Source: Pseudomonas sp. DTU_2021_1001937_2_SI_NGA_ILE_001
GTDB taxonomy: Bacteria; Pseudomonadota; Gammaproteobacteria; Pseudomonadales; Pseudomonadaceae
Length of the DNA: 64,000 nt
Direction: 5' to 3'
Assembly (NCBI RefSeq): GCF_032463525.1
Contig: NZ_CP135971.1
Location: 1,922,001 to 1,986,000 of the forward strand
In this document: piece after piece, positions 17,270 through 26,466 of the stretch
Numbering within the stretch: position 1 is the stretch's first letter
Layout of the letters: every line of letters begins with the position of its first letter
Translations under genes and position numbers: made by a program
The notes under the pieces: model-generated
The model's database searches: none
Seen by the model: the letters and a program-made list of their open reading frames with translations, nothing else
Told to the model about the DNA's origin: nothing

Positions 17270-17301
17270 TTATCGGCTGCAGGGAAGCCGGGCTTGAGCA
17301 G
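17270..17301 (-). promoter_or_regulatory. Candidate sigma-28 (FliA) promoter for parP-cheW-DUF2802
   Basis: On the minus strand a perfect -10 element GCCGATAA lies at 17277-17270, with TCAAG at 17297-17293, 15 bases upstream. The spacing equals the sigma-28 consensus (TAAAG-N15-GCCGATAA), and the fliC promoter here also has TCAAG in the -35. It lies 44 bases before the parP ATG, in the parC-parP spacer. Confidence 0.6.
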
Positions 17302-17328
17302 CGAAACGACAAGAATTGCATTGCCATG

Positions 17329-18117
17329 TCAGGCCACCTGCGTTGTCAGTTGTTCGGCGAGCAGATGCTTGAGCAGGGCCCGATAGGCCAGCACGCCACG
17401 GCTCTTGTTGTCGTTCTGCGACGGTGTCACGCCAGCCCGGCTGGCGTCGCGCAAACGCGTATCGACCGGCACGTAGGCTTTCCAGACGTGCTCGGGGAAA
17501 GTGTCGCGCAGCAGCTTGAGCGTTCCCATCGAAGCCTGGGTACGCCGATCGAACAGCGTCGGCACGATGGTGTACGGCAGCGGCGTCTTGCGCGAGCGGT
17601 TGATCATGGCCAGGGTATTGACCATGCGCTCCAGGCCTTTCACGGCAAGGAACTCGGTCTGCACCGGGATCACCAGTTGCTGGCTGGCGGCCAGGGCATT
17701 GACCATCAGCACGCCCAGCAGCGGCGGGCTATCGATCAGGGCGTAGTCAAAATCCTGCCACAGCTGGGCCAGGCTCTTGGCGACCACCAGGCCCAGGCCG
17801 CTCTGCCCTGGCGACTGGCGCTCCAGGGTTGCCAGGGCGGTGCTGGACGGCAGCAGGGAAATGCGCTCGTCGCTGGTGGGCAACAGCAGCTGGCCCGGCA
17901 ACCCTTCCGGCACGCTGCCCTTGTGCAGGAACAGGTCGAAGGTGCTGTGCTCCAGTTCGTCTGGGTTATGCCCGAAGTAACTGGTCATCGAACCATGCGG
18001 ATCGAGATCGACCACGACCACACGCTTGCCCGCGTCAGCCAGCAGGCCGGCCAGGGCAATGGTCGTGGTGGTCTTGCCGACCCCACCTTTCTGATTGGCG
18101 ACTGCCCAGACTCTCAT
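17329..18117 (-). CDS. parC: ParC: ParA-like ATPase for polar chemotaxis array placement
   Basis: A 262-residue P-loop ATPase of the ParA/MinD group. The deviant Walker A NQKGGVGKTTT is at 8-18, with the catalytic-type DPHGS and switch region DFDYALIDSPPLLG. In Vibrio and Pseudomonas the che-cluster ParA homologue (ParC) guides chemotaxis arrays to the flagellated pole with ParP, whose gene is next. It begins 39 bases after the motD stop. Confidence 0.9.
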   Translation of the reverse strand: MRVWAVANQKGGVGKTTTTIALAGLLADAGKRVVVVDLDPHGSMTSYFGHNPDELEHSTFDLFLHKGSVPEGLPGQLLLPTSDERISLLPSSTALATLERQSPGQSGLGLVVAKSLAQLWQDFDYALIDSPPLLGVLMVNALAASQQLVIPVQTEFLAVKGLERMVNTLAMINRSRKTPLPYTIVPTLFDRRTQASMGTLKLLRDTFPEHVWKAYVPVDTRLRDASRAGVTPSQNDNKSRGVLAYRALLKHLLAEQLTTQVA

Positions 18118-18156
18118 TTAGGTGTATTCCTTGCGCACGACAACTGACCTACCGCT

Positions 18157-19044
18157 TCAACGAACGGCCGACGGAGAATTGACGGCATTGGTGCCTGACG
18201 GCGAACTTGCCGGAACCGGTGCAGTTTGTGTGCCAGCACGCCGCAGCGCCGCATCCGGACGCGCATTGGCCGAGCCACTGCTGGTCAGGCTGCGGCGCAC
18301 ATCCAGATTACGCGAGATCACCAGCACCACGCGGCGGTTCTGCGCACGCCCCTGGGCCGTGGTGTTGGAAGCCACCGGCTGGAATTCGGCGTAGCCGACC
18401 GACGCCATGCGCGCCGGGTTGACCCCATACATGGCCAGCAGGCGCACGATGCTTGCCGCACGCGCGGAGGACAGCTCCCAGTTGGTGGGAAACTGCGCCG
18501 TGTTGATGGGCTGGTCGTCGGTAAAGCCTTCGACATGCACAGGGTTGTCGAAGCGCTTGACGATATTGGCCACCCGCTCGATCAGGTCGAACGCACGGTT
18601 GCTCGGCATGGCATCGCCACTGCCGAACAGCAGGCTGGAATTGAGCTCGATCTCGACCCACAGCTCGTTGCCACGCACGGTCATCTGGTCGGAGCTGATC
18701 AGGTCGCCGAACCCGGCCCGCACGTCGTCGGCGATGGTCTGCAAGGGGTCGACGCTGTTCGCGCCGATGCCGGCGTCGGTCTGCTCGCTGTCCTTGAGCA
18801 GCGGCTGGGCCGGGGTGACACTCTGCGGCCGCTGTTCACCGACCGGAATCGGCTTCATGGAGCGCTCGGCTTCGTTGAACACCCCGACAAGGGCCTGGGA
18901 GAGAATCTTGTACTTGCCTTCGTTGAGCGAAGAAATCGAGTACATCACCACGAAGAAGGCGAACAGCAAGGTGATGAAGTCCGCGTAGGACACCAGCCAG
19001 CGCTCGTGATTTTCGTGCTCTTCATGACGACGGCGACGGGACAT
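18157..19044 (-). CDS. motD: Flagellar stator protein MotD (MotB family)
   Basis: A 295-residue MotB-type protein: basic N-terminus (MSRRRRHEEHENHERW), one membrane helix with the proton-carrying Asp (D22 in SYADFITLLFAFFVVMY), a plug/linker region, and an OmpA-like peptidoglycan-binding domain (about 130-250, VEGFTDDQPINTAQFPTNWELSSARA). The tail is Ala/Ser/Pro-rich. With MotC it forms the second Pseudomonas stator, which anchors to the cell wall and drives rotation. It starts 3 bases after the motC stop. Confidence 0.95.
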   Translation of the reverse strand: MSRRRRHEEHENHERWLVSYADFITLLFAFFVVMYSISSLNEGKYKILSQALVGVFNEAERSMKPIPVGEQRPQSVTPAQPLLKDSEQTDAGIGANSVDPLQTIADDVRAGFGDLISSDQMTVRGNELWVEIELNSSLLFGSGDAMPSNRAFDLIERVANIVKRFDNPVHVEGFTDDQPINTAQFPTNWELSSARAASIVRLLAMYGVNPARMASVGYAEFQPVASNTTAQGRAQNRRVVLVISRNLDVRRSLTSSGSANARPDAALRRAGTQTAPVPASSPSGTNAVNSPSAVR

Positions 19045-19047
19045 CGA

Positions 19048-19788
19048 TTACTCCATGAAGCCTTGCAGCTTGAGTTCGATGGAGCGCGGGTTTTCCCCTT
19101 CGGCGATGGACAGCAGGCCTTCGAGCATCATTTCCCGATAGCGCGACTGGCGCATGGCAATGGCCTTGAGCTTGTTGGCCACCGGCAGCAGGAACAGGTT
19201 GGCACTGGCCACGCCGTAGATGGTGGCGACGAACGCCACGGCAATGCCACCGCCCAGCTGGCTGGGGTCGGCGAGGTTGCCCATGACGTGGATCAGGCCC
19301 ATCACCGCACCGATGATGCCGATGGTCGGCGCATAGCCGCCCATGCTTTCATAAACCTTGGCCGCCTGGATGTCGCGGGTTTCCTGAGTGATGAAGTCCA
19401 CTTCCAGGATGCTGCGGATCGACGCCGGCTCGGCGCCATCGACCAGCAACTGCAGGCCTTTGCGCGCATAAGGATCGGGTTCGGCGTCGGCCACGCTTTC
19501 CAGACCCAGCAGGCCTTCCTTGCGCGCGGTCATGCTCCAGCCGATGATGCGGTCGATGCCGCCGGACAGGTCGATGCGCGGCGGAAACAGGATCCAGGCG
19601 AGGATCTGCACCGCACGCTTGAAGGCACTCATCGGCGACTGCAGCAGCGAAGCGCCCAGGGTACCGCCAAGCACGATCAGCGCGGCCGGCCCGTTGATCA
19701 GCGCGCCGGCGTGGCCGCCCTCGAGAAAGTTGCCGCCCAGGATCGCAACGAACGCCAGGATCAGGCCGATAAGACTCAGGACATCCAT
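19048..19788 (-). CDS. motC: Flagellar stator protein MotC (MotA family)
   Basis: A 246-residue protein with four membrane segments (about 3-22, 30-50, 145-170, 178-200) and a large cytoplasmic loop between segments 2 and 3, which contacts FliG in this family. It is the MotA-type subunit of the MotCD proton-driven stator. The start at 19788 was chosen because [10 protein letters not shown] begins the first membrane helix and overlaps the cheB stop by one base (TGATG); the frame is open further into cheB. Confidence 0.95.
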   Translation of the reverse strand: MDVLSLIGLILAFVAILGGNFLEGGHAGALINGPAALIVLGGTLGASLLQSPMSAFKRAVQILAWILFPPRIDLSGGIDRIIGWSMTARKEGLLGLESVADAEPDPYARKGLQLLVDGAEPASIRSILEVDFITQETRDIQAAKVYESMGGYAPTIGIIGAVMGLIHVMGNLADPSQLGGGIAVAFVATIYGVASANLFLLPVANKLKAIAMRQSRYREMMLEGLLSIAEGENPRSIELKLQGFME

Positions 19789-20957
19789 CAGAGACACGCC
19801 TCGACCAGATGACGACCGATGTCGTCCAGGCTGTACACGGCATCGGCCAGGTCGGCCTTGACGATCGCCATGGGCATGCCATAGATCACACAACTGGCCT
19901 CGTCCTGGGCCCACACCGTACTGCCACCCTGCTTGAGCATGCGCGCGCCTTCGCGGCCATCGGCGCCCATGCCGGTGAGCACCACCGACAGCACCTTGTC
20001 ACCGTAGGCCTTGGCCGCCGAGCCGAAGGTGATGTCCACGCACGGCTTGTAGTTCAGGCGCTCGTCGCCGGGCAGGATCTTCACCGCACCACGGCCGTCG
20101 ACCATCATCTGCTTGCCGCCTGGCGCCAGCAGGGCCAGCCCCGGGCGCAGCAGATCGCCGTCTTCGGCTTCCTTGACGCTGATCTGGCAGAGCTTGTCCA
20201 GGCGCTCGGCAAAGGCCTTGGTAAAGGCCGCCGGCATGTGCTGGATCAGCACGATGGGTGCCGGAAAATTGGCAGGCAACTGGGTCAGAACCCGCTGCAA
20301 CGCGACCGGCCCACCGGTGGAAGTGCCGATGGCCACCAGCTTGTAAGCCTTGCGCCGCGGCGTTCCGGAGTGATGGGCGTGGCTGGGGGCCGGAACAGCC
20401 GGACGAGCCGGAGCCGGCGCCGGCCGGGTGCTGCCGAGCGTCGGCGCAGGAACCGGAGCCGGACGTCGCGCCGCGGGGGTGGCTGCCGGCGTCGATACCG
20501 GCGTCGATACCGGCGCAGCCGAGCTGGAGGCCGGCGTGCCAAAGGAGCTGAAGCGCCGGTTGCTGCGCGCGATGCTGTTGATCTTCTCGCACAGCAGCTG
20601 TTTGACCTTGTCGGGGTTGCGCGAGATGTCTTCGAAATTCTTCGGCAGGAAATCGACCGCACCGGCATCCAGGGCGTCGAGGGTGACGCGGGCGCCTTCG
20701 TGGGTCAGGGAAGAGAACATCAATACCGGCGTAGGAATACGCTGCATGATGTGACGGACCGAGGTGATGCCATCCATCATCGGCATCTCGTAGTCCATGG
20801 TGATGACATCCGGCTTGAGCGCCAGGGCCTGTTCGATGGCTTCCTTGCCGTTGGTGGCCGTGCCGACCACCTGAATGAGGGGATCCGAGGAGAGAATTTC
20901 CGAAACGCGGCGGCGGAAGAAACCGGAATCGTCCACCACCAGGACCTTGACTGCCAT
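19788..20957 (-). CDS. cheB: Chemotaxis response-regulator methylesterase CheB
   Basis: A 389-residue protein: receiver domain (1-120, acceptor D55 in VITMDYEMP), a Pro/Ala/Thr-rich linker (about 135-200) longer than in enteric CheB, then the methylesterase domain with the Ser-His-Asp triad (Ser in IGTSTGGP, His in LIQHMPAAF, Asp in MGADGREG). It demethylates and deamidates receptor glutamates when phosphorylated by CheA. The ATG at 20957 has GGAG 7 bases upstream; an in-frame GTG two codons earlier is less likely. Confidence 0.95.
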   Translation of the reverse strand: MAVKVLVVDDSGFFRRRVSEILSSDPLIQVVGTATNGKEAIEQALALKPDVITMDYEMPMMDGITSVRHIMQRIPTPVLMFSSLTHEGARVTLDALDAGAVDFLPKNFEDISRNPDKVKQLLCEKINSIARSNRRFSSFGTPASSSAAPVSTPVSTPAATPAARRPAPVPAPTLGSTRPAPAPARPAVPAPSHAHHSGTPRRKAYKLVAIGTSTGGPVALQRVLTQLPANFPAPIVLIQHMPAAFTKAFAERLDKLCQISVKEAEDGDLLRPGLALLAPGGKQMMVDGRGAVKILPGDERLNYKPCVDITFGSAAKAYGDKVLSVVLTGMGADGREGARMLKQGGSTVWAQDEASCVIYGMPMAIVKADLADAVYSLDDIGRHLVEACL

Positions 20958-21002
20958 AAACACTCCAATAGACCCCGGAGCATCGCTGCCCCGGGGCCAG
21001 AA

Positions 21003-23327
21003 TCAAATACGCCGTGCGGCGTAACGCTTGAGCATGCTCGGAACGTCCAGGATCAGTGCAATCCGGCCGTCGCCGGTGATGGTCGCACCCGACATGCCCG
21101 GCGTGCCCTGCAGCATTTTGCCCAGCGGCTTGATGACCACCTCTTCCTGACCGACCAGCTGGTCGACCACGAAGCCGATGCGCTGGGTACCCACCGAGAG
21201 GATCACCACATGGCCTTCGTGCTGCTCCTCGAAGGACGCCGACTTGATCAGCCAACGCTTGAGGTAGAACAGCGGCAGCGCCTTGTCGCGCACGATGACC
21301 ACTTCCTGGCCGTCCACCACGTTGGTGGTCGACAGGTCGAGGTGGAAGATCTCGTTGACGTTGACCAGCGGGAAGGCGAACGCCTGGTCGGCGAGCATCA
21401 CCATCAGCGTCGGCATGATCGCCAGGGTCAGCGGCACCTTGATGACGATCTTCGAACCCTGGCCCTTGGTCGAGTAGATGTTGATCGAACCGTTGAGCTG
21501 GGAAATCTTGGTCTTGACCACGTCCATGCCCACGCCACGACCCGAGATATCGGAAATCTCGCTCTTGGTCGAGAAACCCGGGGCGAAGATCAGGTTGTAG
21601 CAGTCGGTGTCGCTCAGACGGTCGGCGGCATCCTTGTCCATGACCCCGCGCTTGACCGCGATGGCGCGCAGCACCGCCGGGTCCATGCCCTTGCCATCGT
21701 CGGAGATCGACAACAGGATGTGATCACCTTCCTGCTCGGCGGACAGCACCACCCGGCCACTGCGCGACTTGCCAGCGGCTTCGCGCTCGTCCGGCATCTC
21801 GACACCGTGGTCGACGGCGTTACGCACCAAGTGGACCAGCGGATCGGCCAGCGCCTCGACGAGGTTCTTGTCGAGGTCGGTCTCTTCACCGACCAGCTCC
21901 AGGTTGATTTCCTTCTTGAGCTGGCGAGCCAGGTCGCGAACCAGGCGCGGGAAGCGCCCGAAGACCTTTTTGATCGGCTGCATGCGGGTCTTCATCACCG
22001 CAGTCTGCAGGTCGGCGGTTACCACATCCAGGTTGGACACCGCCTTGGACATGGCCTCGTCACCGCTGTTGAGCCCCAGGCGCACCAGACGGTTACGCAC
22101 CAGCACCAGCTCGCCGACCATGTTCATGATCTCGTCGAGGCGCGCGGTGTCGACCCGTACGGTGGTTTCCGCTTCGGAGGCCACCGGTTTCTCGCCCGCC
22201 GGAGCGGCAGCCGGTTTGGCCGCTGCCGGTGCAGGCGCAGCAGGTGCGGCAGGTGCTGCGGCACGGGCCGCCGGGGCCGGCGCAGGCTTGGCCGCCGGAG
22301 CGGGAGCGGGAGCCGGTGCGGGTGCTTCCGCTTTGGCAGCGGCGGCAGCAGGCGCCGCCACGGCCGCACCGCTGACGGCGGCTGGCTCGAACTTACCCTT
22401 GCCGTGCAGCTCGTCGAGCAGGTTTTCGAATTCGTGATCGGTGATCTCGTCGGAAGCCGCCGCACTGGCGGTCGGCGCGGCGGCCGTCACCGTCGGTGCC
22501 TGGGCGGCAACACCGCCGTCGAAGGAACCCTTGCCATGCAACTGGTCGAGCAGCGCTTCGAATTCGTCGTCGGTGATTTCGTCACCGCCCGGCGCAGCAG
22601 CGGCCGACGCTGCTGGCGGGGCACTCGGCGCGGACGCCGCTGTGGCCTTGCCGGCATCGAAATTGCCCTTGCCATGCAGCTGGTCGAGCAAGGCTTCGAA
22701 TTCGTGGTCGGTGATCTCGTCGCTTTCTACCGCGCCCGCTGGGGCGGCTGGTGCGGGTGCGGCTGCCGCGGCATCGCCTGCCGGGCCGTGCAGTGCATCG
22801 AGCAACTGATCGAATTCAGCCTCGGTAATCAGGTCGCTGTCGTCGGCAGTGGCCTCGACAGCCTCGGCGACCGGCGTCGGCTCGCTGACCGGCTCGGGCG
22901 CGGCGACAGGTGCGGGTGCAGCAGGCGCGTCAGCCGACTCGGGTTCGGCGAGGCGCGCAAGTGCCTGCAGCAACTCTGGGGTAGCCGGGGTGATGTCGGT
23001 GCGCTCACGCACCTGACCGAACATGCTGTTGACGGTATCCAGGGCTTCAAGCACCACGTCCATCAGCTCTGCGTTAACGCGTCGTTCGCCCTTGCGCAGG
23101 ATGTCGAACACGTTCTCGGCGATGTGACAGCATTCCACCAGCTCATGCAGCTGGAGGAAGCCGGCGCCCCCTTTTACAGTGTGAAAACCGCGAAAAATTG
23201 CATTGAGCAAATCCGCATCGTCCGGTCGACTTTCCAGCTCGACCAACTGCTCGGACAGTTGCTCTAGAATCTCGCCGGCCTCTACCAGAAAATCCTGAAG
23301 GATCTCTTCATCGGCGCCGAAGCTCAT
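21003..23327 (-). CDS. cheA: Chemotaxis histidine kinase CheA
   Basis: A 774-residue kinase. P1/Hpt domain (1-105) with the phospho-accepting His49 in RGFHTVKGGAGF; a long Ala/Pro-rich middle carrying four copies of a motif like ITDHEFEALLDQLHGKG (about residues 160-315); dimerisation P3 (from about 385, TVRVDTARLDEIMNMVGELVLVRNRL); P4 ATPase with HLVRNAVDHGVE, DDGKGMD and GRGVGMDVV; and the P5 CheW-like domain at the C-terminus. It phosphorylates CheY and CheB in response to receptors. Larger than enteric CheA because of the repeat region. It lies 35 bases after cheZ. Confidence 0.96.
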   Translation of the reverse strand: MSFGADEEILQDFLVEAGEILEQLSEQLVELESRPDDADLLNAIFRGFHTVKGGAGFLQLHELVECCHIAENVFDILRKGERRVNAELMDVVLEALDTVNSMFGQVRERTDITPATPELLQALARLAEPESADAPAAPAPVAAPEPVSEPTPVAEAVEATADDSDLITEAEFDQLLDALHGPAGDAAAAAPAPAAPAGAVESDEITDHEFEALLDQLHGKGNFDAGKATAASAPSAPPAASAAAAPGGDEITDDEFEALLDQLHGKGSFDGGVAAQAPTVTAAAPTASAAASDEITDHEFENLLDELHGKGKFEPAAVSGAAVAAPAAAAAKAEAPAPAPAPAPAAKPAPAPAARAAAPAAPAAPAPAAAKPAAAPAGEKPVASEAETTVRVDTARLDEIMNMVGELVLVRNRLVRLGLNSGDEAMSKAVSNLDVVTADLQTAVMKTRMQPIKKVFGRFPRLVRDLARQLKKEINLELVGEETDLDKNLVEALADPLVHLVRNAVDHGVEMPDEREAAGKSRSGRVVLSAEQEGDHILLSISDDGKGMDPAVLRAIAVKRGVMDKDAADRLSDTDCYNLIFAPGFSTKSEISDISGRGVGMDVVKTKISQLNGSINIYSTKGQGSKIVIKVPLTLAIMPTLMVMLADQAFAFPLVNVNEIFHLDLSTTNVVDGQEVVIVRDKALPLFYLKRWLIKSASFEEQHEGHVVILSVGTQRIGFVVDQLVGQEEVVIKPLGKMLQGTPGMSGATITGDGRIALILDVPSMLKRYAARRI

Positions 23328-23362
23328 GGGGGGTGCTCCCTAAAATTGACCGTCAATTGACC

Positions 23363-24148
23363 TTAGAAGCCAAGACTCGATAGCAAGTCGTCCACGTCAT
23401 CCTGCCCGGAAACGACATCTTCACGTTTATCGGCATGAATCTGCGGACCTTCACCCTGAGCGGTATGTTTTTTCGGATCTTTTTCTGCCTGCATGGCTTC
23501 GTGATCGTGCTCGATGCCAGCGAAACGATCGACATGGCTGGCCATCAGCACCAGCTTCAGCAGATTGCTTTCAACTTCAGTGACCAGTTGCGTGACCCGC
23601 TTGATCACCTGGCCGGTCAGGTCCTGGTAGTCCTGGGCCAGCAGAATGTCATTGAGGTTGCCCGCGACCGCATGGCTGTCCTGCTCGGCTCGAGTCAGGA
23701 ACACATCGACGCGACGCGCCAGGTCCCGGAACTCTTCGGCACCGATCTCGCGGCGCATGAAGCGACCCCAGTCGGCGCGCAGCACCTTGGCTTCATCGCT
23801 GAGGCCATTCATCATCGGCGCGCTCTGCTCCACCAGGTCCATGGTGCGGTTGGCAGCCCCTTCGGTCAGCCTCACAACATACGACAGACGCTCGGTGGCA
23901 TCCGTGATCTGGGACACTTCTTCGGCTTGCGGCATGTGCGGATCGATGTGGAAATTGACGATCGCGCTGTGCAGCTCGCGCGTCAATTTGCCGACTTCCT
24001 GGTACAAGCCACGGTCGCGAGTCTGGTTGAGTTCATGGATCAGTTGCACGGCATCGCCGAACCGGCCCTTTTCGAGGCTGGCGACGAGTTCTTGCGCATG
24101 TCTTTTCAGGGTCGACTCGAAGTCACCCAGTGAATCTTTGTTATCCAT
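23363..24148 (-). CDS. cheZ: CheY-P phosphatase CheZ
   Basis: A 261-residue, largely helical protein. The catalytic stretch LLAQDYQDLTGQVIKRV holds the conserved Asp and the catalytic Gln of the family, and the far C-terminus DVDDLLSSLGF is the CheY-binding peptide. It removes phosphate from CheY-P and so resets the motor signal. The gene sits between cheY and cheA with short gaps, as expected for one operon. Confidence 0.95.
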   Translation of the reverse strand: MDNKDSLGDFESTLKRHAQELVASLEKGRFGDAVQLIHELNQTRDRGLYQEVGKLTRELHSAIVNFHIDPHMPQAEEVSQITDATERLSYVVRLTEGAANRTMDLVEQSAPMMNGLSDEAKVLRADWGRFMRREIGAEEFRDLARRVDVFLTRAEQDSHAVAGNLNDILLAQDYQDLTGQVIKRVTQLVTEVESNLLKLVLMASHVDRFAGIEHDHEAMQAEKDPKKHTAQGEGPQIHADKREDVVSGQDDVDDLLSSLGF

Positions 24149-24168
24149 AGCACCCTCGCGGCATGCAA

Positions 24169-24543
24169 TCAGCTATTGACGCGCTCGAAGATCTTTTCGA
24201 TCTTTTCTTGCAGGACTTGCGCCGTGAAGGGCTTGACCACATAACCGTTCACACCGGCCTGGGCGGCCTCGATGATCTGCTCACGCTTGGCCTCGGCAGT
24301 CACCATCAGCACAGGGATGTTCTTCAGGCGCTCGTCCTGACGGACATTGCGCAGCAGCTCGATCCCGGTCATGCCCGGCATGTTCCAGTCGGTCACCAGA
24401 AAATCGAACGCACCACTCTGCAACATAGGCAGCGCGGTCAGGCCGTCATCGGCTTCCGACGTGTTGGTGAACCCCAAGTCACGCAACAGGTTTTTTATGA
24501 TCCGCCGCATCGTTGAAAAGTCATCAACGATGAGGATTTTCAT
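24169..24543 (-). CDS. cheY: Chemotaxis response regulator CheY
   Basis: A 124-residue single receiver domain: acidic pocket D7/D8, acceptor D52 ([12 protein letters not shown]), switch Thr in MVTAEAKRE and conserved Lys in VVKPFTAQ. CheY-P binds FliM/FliN and changes motor rotation. The ATG at 24543 gives the usual length, but the only strong ribosome site (GGAGG at 24565-24561) is 17 bases away and sits correctly for an in-frame TTG at 24555, which would add MDKN at the start. A GC-rich hairpin lies in the 234-base leader. Confidence 0.95.
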   Translation of the reverse strand: MKILIVDDFSTMRRIIKNLLRDLGFTNTSEADDGLTALPMLQSGAFDFLVTDWNMPGMTGIELLRNVRQDERLKNIPVLMVTAEAKREQIIEAAQAGVNGYVVKPFTAQVLQEKIEKIFERVNS

Positions 24544-24578
24544 GTTCTTGTCCAATTCGACCTCCAAGCAGTCTTTAA

Positions 24579-24599
24579 CGGGCCCGCTCCCCGGACCCG
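24579..24599 (-). promoter_or_regulatory. GC-rich hairpin in the fliA-cheY spacer
   Basis: On the minus strand CGGGTCCG and CGGGCCCG can pair over 8 positions (one G-U) around a 5-base loop, ending about 14 bases before the cheY ribosome site. There is no U-tract, so it looks more like an mRNA leader structure or processing site than a terminator. The rest of 24600-24777 shows no gene and no clear promoter. Confidence 0.45.
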
Positions 24600-24777
24600 C
24601 TGTTCACTCAATACGAATACAGCCCATCTTCGACCACACCCCTGACAGCCAAGTATCAGGACACGCACAAGACGCCCGCAGCCCCCCTCACGGAGTCGAC
24701 TGACAGGCTCCTGCCTTGTCTGGATGCTTGCCTAACCTGATGCAGCCGGTCTGAAACCAGAGAAAACCGCGAGCGCC

Positions 24778-25518
24778 TCAACGCGCGCGCCATTCCCCCA
24801 GACGCCCCCGCAGACGCGCTGCACACTGGCTGTGCAACTGGCTGACTCGCGATTCACTGACCCCCAGGACCTCCCCGATCTCTTTGAGGTTCAGTTCCTC
24901 GTCATAGTACAACGCCAGCACCAATCGCTCACGCTCCGGAAGATTGGCAATGGCATCGGCCAAGGCATTCTGGAAGCGTTCATCCTCGAGATCTCGGGAG
25001 GGCTCCAGCGAACCGCTGGCGCCATCCTCATGCAGCCCGTCATGTTCGCCATCCTGCAGCAGGTCGTCGAAACTGAACAGCCGGCTACCCAAGGTGTCGT
25101 TCAAGATAGCGTAATAATCATCAAGACTTAACTGGAGTTCGGCAGCAACTTCATGATCTTTAGCGTCGCGACCCGTTCTTGCCTCAATTGCACGTATTGC
25201 ATCACTGACCATACGTGTATTGCGGTGCACGGAACGCGGTGCCCAGTCGCCTTTGCGCACCTCGTCGAGCATCGCGCCACGGATGCGGATGCCGGCGTAG
25301 GTCTCGAAACTGGCCCCTTTGCTGGAGTCGTATTTGGTCGAGACTTCCAGCAGGCCGATCATGCCGGCCTGGATCAGGTCCTCGACCTGCACACTGGCAG
25401 GCAGACGCGCCAGCAGGTGATAGGCGATGCGCTTGACCAAGGGTGCGTAACGCTCGATCAGTTCGTACTGTGAGTTGCGTGACGCCTTGCTGTACATCTG
25501 ATAGCCGCTTGCTGTCAT
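24778..25518 (-). CDS. fliA: Flagellar sigma factor FliA (sigma-28)
   Basis: A 246-residue sigma-28: region 2 (ELIERYAPLVKRIAYHLLARLP, then DLIQAGMIGLLEVSTKYDSSKG and FETYAGIRIRGAMLDEVRKGDW), region 3, and region 4 helix-turn-helix (LNLKEIGEVLGVSESRVSQLHSQCAARL). It directs late flagellar and chemotaxis genes such as fliC. The start at 25518 gives MTASGYQMYSKAS and overlaps the fleN stop by 4 bases; an upstream open frame lies inside fleN and was rejected. Confidence 0.96.
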   Translation of the reverse strand: MTASGYQMYSKASRNSQYELIERYAPLVKRIAYHLLARLPASVQVEDLIQAGMIGLLEVSTKYDSSKGASFETYAGIRIRGAMLDEVRKGDWAPRSVHRNTRMVSDAIRAIEARTGRDAKDHEVAAELQLSLDDYYAILNDTLGSRLFSFDDLLQDGEHDGLHEDGASGSLEPSRDLEDERFQNALADAIANLPERERLVLALYYDEELNLKEIGEVLGVSESRVSQLHSQCAARLRGRLGEWRAR

Positions 25519-26351
25519 TGGACCGGTCCTGCTGCGCTGGTCTGGTGAACAAGTCGCTCGACGAAGAACTCGAGATGCCCGCGCGGGTTGGCAGGCAGTG
25601 GCCAGGTGTCGACCTTCTGGGCGATGGCCTTGAAAGCCAGCGCACACTTGGAGCGCGGGAAGGCCTCGTAGACCGCACGCTGCTTCTGTACCGCCTTGCG
25701 CACGCATTCGTCATAGGGCACGGCACCGACGTACTGCAGGGCCACGTCGAGGAAGCGGTCAGTGACCTTGGTCAGCTTGGCAAACAGGTTGCGCCCTTCC
25801 TGCGGTGTCTGCGCCATGTTGGCCAGGACCCGGAAACGGTTCATGCCGTAGTCACGATTGAGCAGTTTGATCAGCGCGTAGGCGTCGGTGATCGAGGTAG
25901 GCTCGTCGCAGACCACCAGCAGCACCTCCTGGGCGGCGCGCACGAAGCTCACCACCGAGTCGCCGATGCCCGCGGCGGTATCGATGACCAGCACGTCGAG
26001 GTTGTCGCCGATTTCGCTGAATGCCTGGATCAGCCCGGCATGCTGGGCCGGGGCCAGGTGCACCATGCTCTGCGTGCCCGAGGCGGCCGGCACGATGCGC
26101 ACCCCACCCGGGCCCTGCAAGAGCACATCGCGCAGCTCACAGCGGCCTTCGATCACATCGGCCAGCGTGCGTTTGGGCGTCAGGCCCAGCAGGACATCGA
26201 CGTTGGCCAGGCCAAGGTCGGCATCGAGCAGCATGACACGGCGCCCAAGCTCGGCCAGCGCCAGTGAGAGGTTCACCGAAACGTTGGTCTTGCCCACGCC
26301 ACCTTTGCCGCCGGTCACGGCGATAACCTGTACAGGATGCATGCTGCCCAT
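25515..26351 (-). CDS. fleN: Flagellar number regulator FleN (FlhG), MinD-type ATPase
   Basis: A 278-residue MinD-like ATPase with deviant Walker A GGKGGVGKTN near residues 14-23, DADLGLANVD, and switch VLVIDTAAGIGDSV. FleN binds FleQ and restrains its activity, keeping the flagellum number at the pole low, and works opposite to FlhF. The ATG at 26351 precedes a second ATG three codons later. The gene follows flhF after a 115-base spacer in which no clear promoter was recognised. Confidence 0.95.
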   Translation of the reverse strand: MGSMHPVQVIAVTGGKGGVGKTNVSVNLSLALAELGRRVMLLDADLGLANVDVLLGLTPKRTLADVIEGRCELRDVLLQGPGGVRIVPAASGTQSMVHLAPAQHAGLIQAFSEIGDNLDVLVIDTAAGIGDSVVSFVRAAQEVLLVVCDEPTSITDAYALIKLLNRDYGMNRFRVLANMAQTPQEGRNLFAKLTKVTDRFLDVALQYVGAVPYDECVRKAVQKQRAVYEAFPRSKCALAFKAIAQKVDTWPLPANPRGHLEFFVERLVHQTSAAGPVQ

Positions 26352-26466
26352 GTTATTTCTTTACCTTGTCATGCTTGGACCGAAACCACATTACGGGCTG
26401 CACGTTCCGTGTCGAACAATGCCTGGCAGACCAGCGATGCAGACGCTTTTCTTTATTTTCCATCGT

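Noticed and set aside
19809..23267. 1152-codon open frame on the + strand, antisense to cheB and cheA
   Set aside because: It is a shadow of GC-rich coding on the other strand: His/Arg/Gly-rich composition with no recognisable domain, while cheB and cheA on the minus strand have all catalytic motifs.
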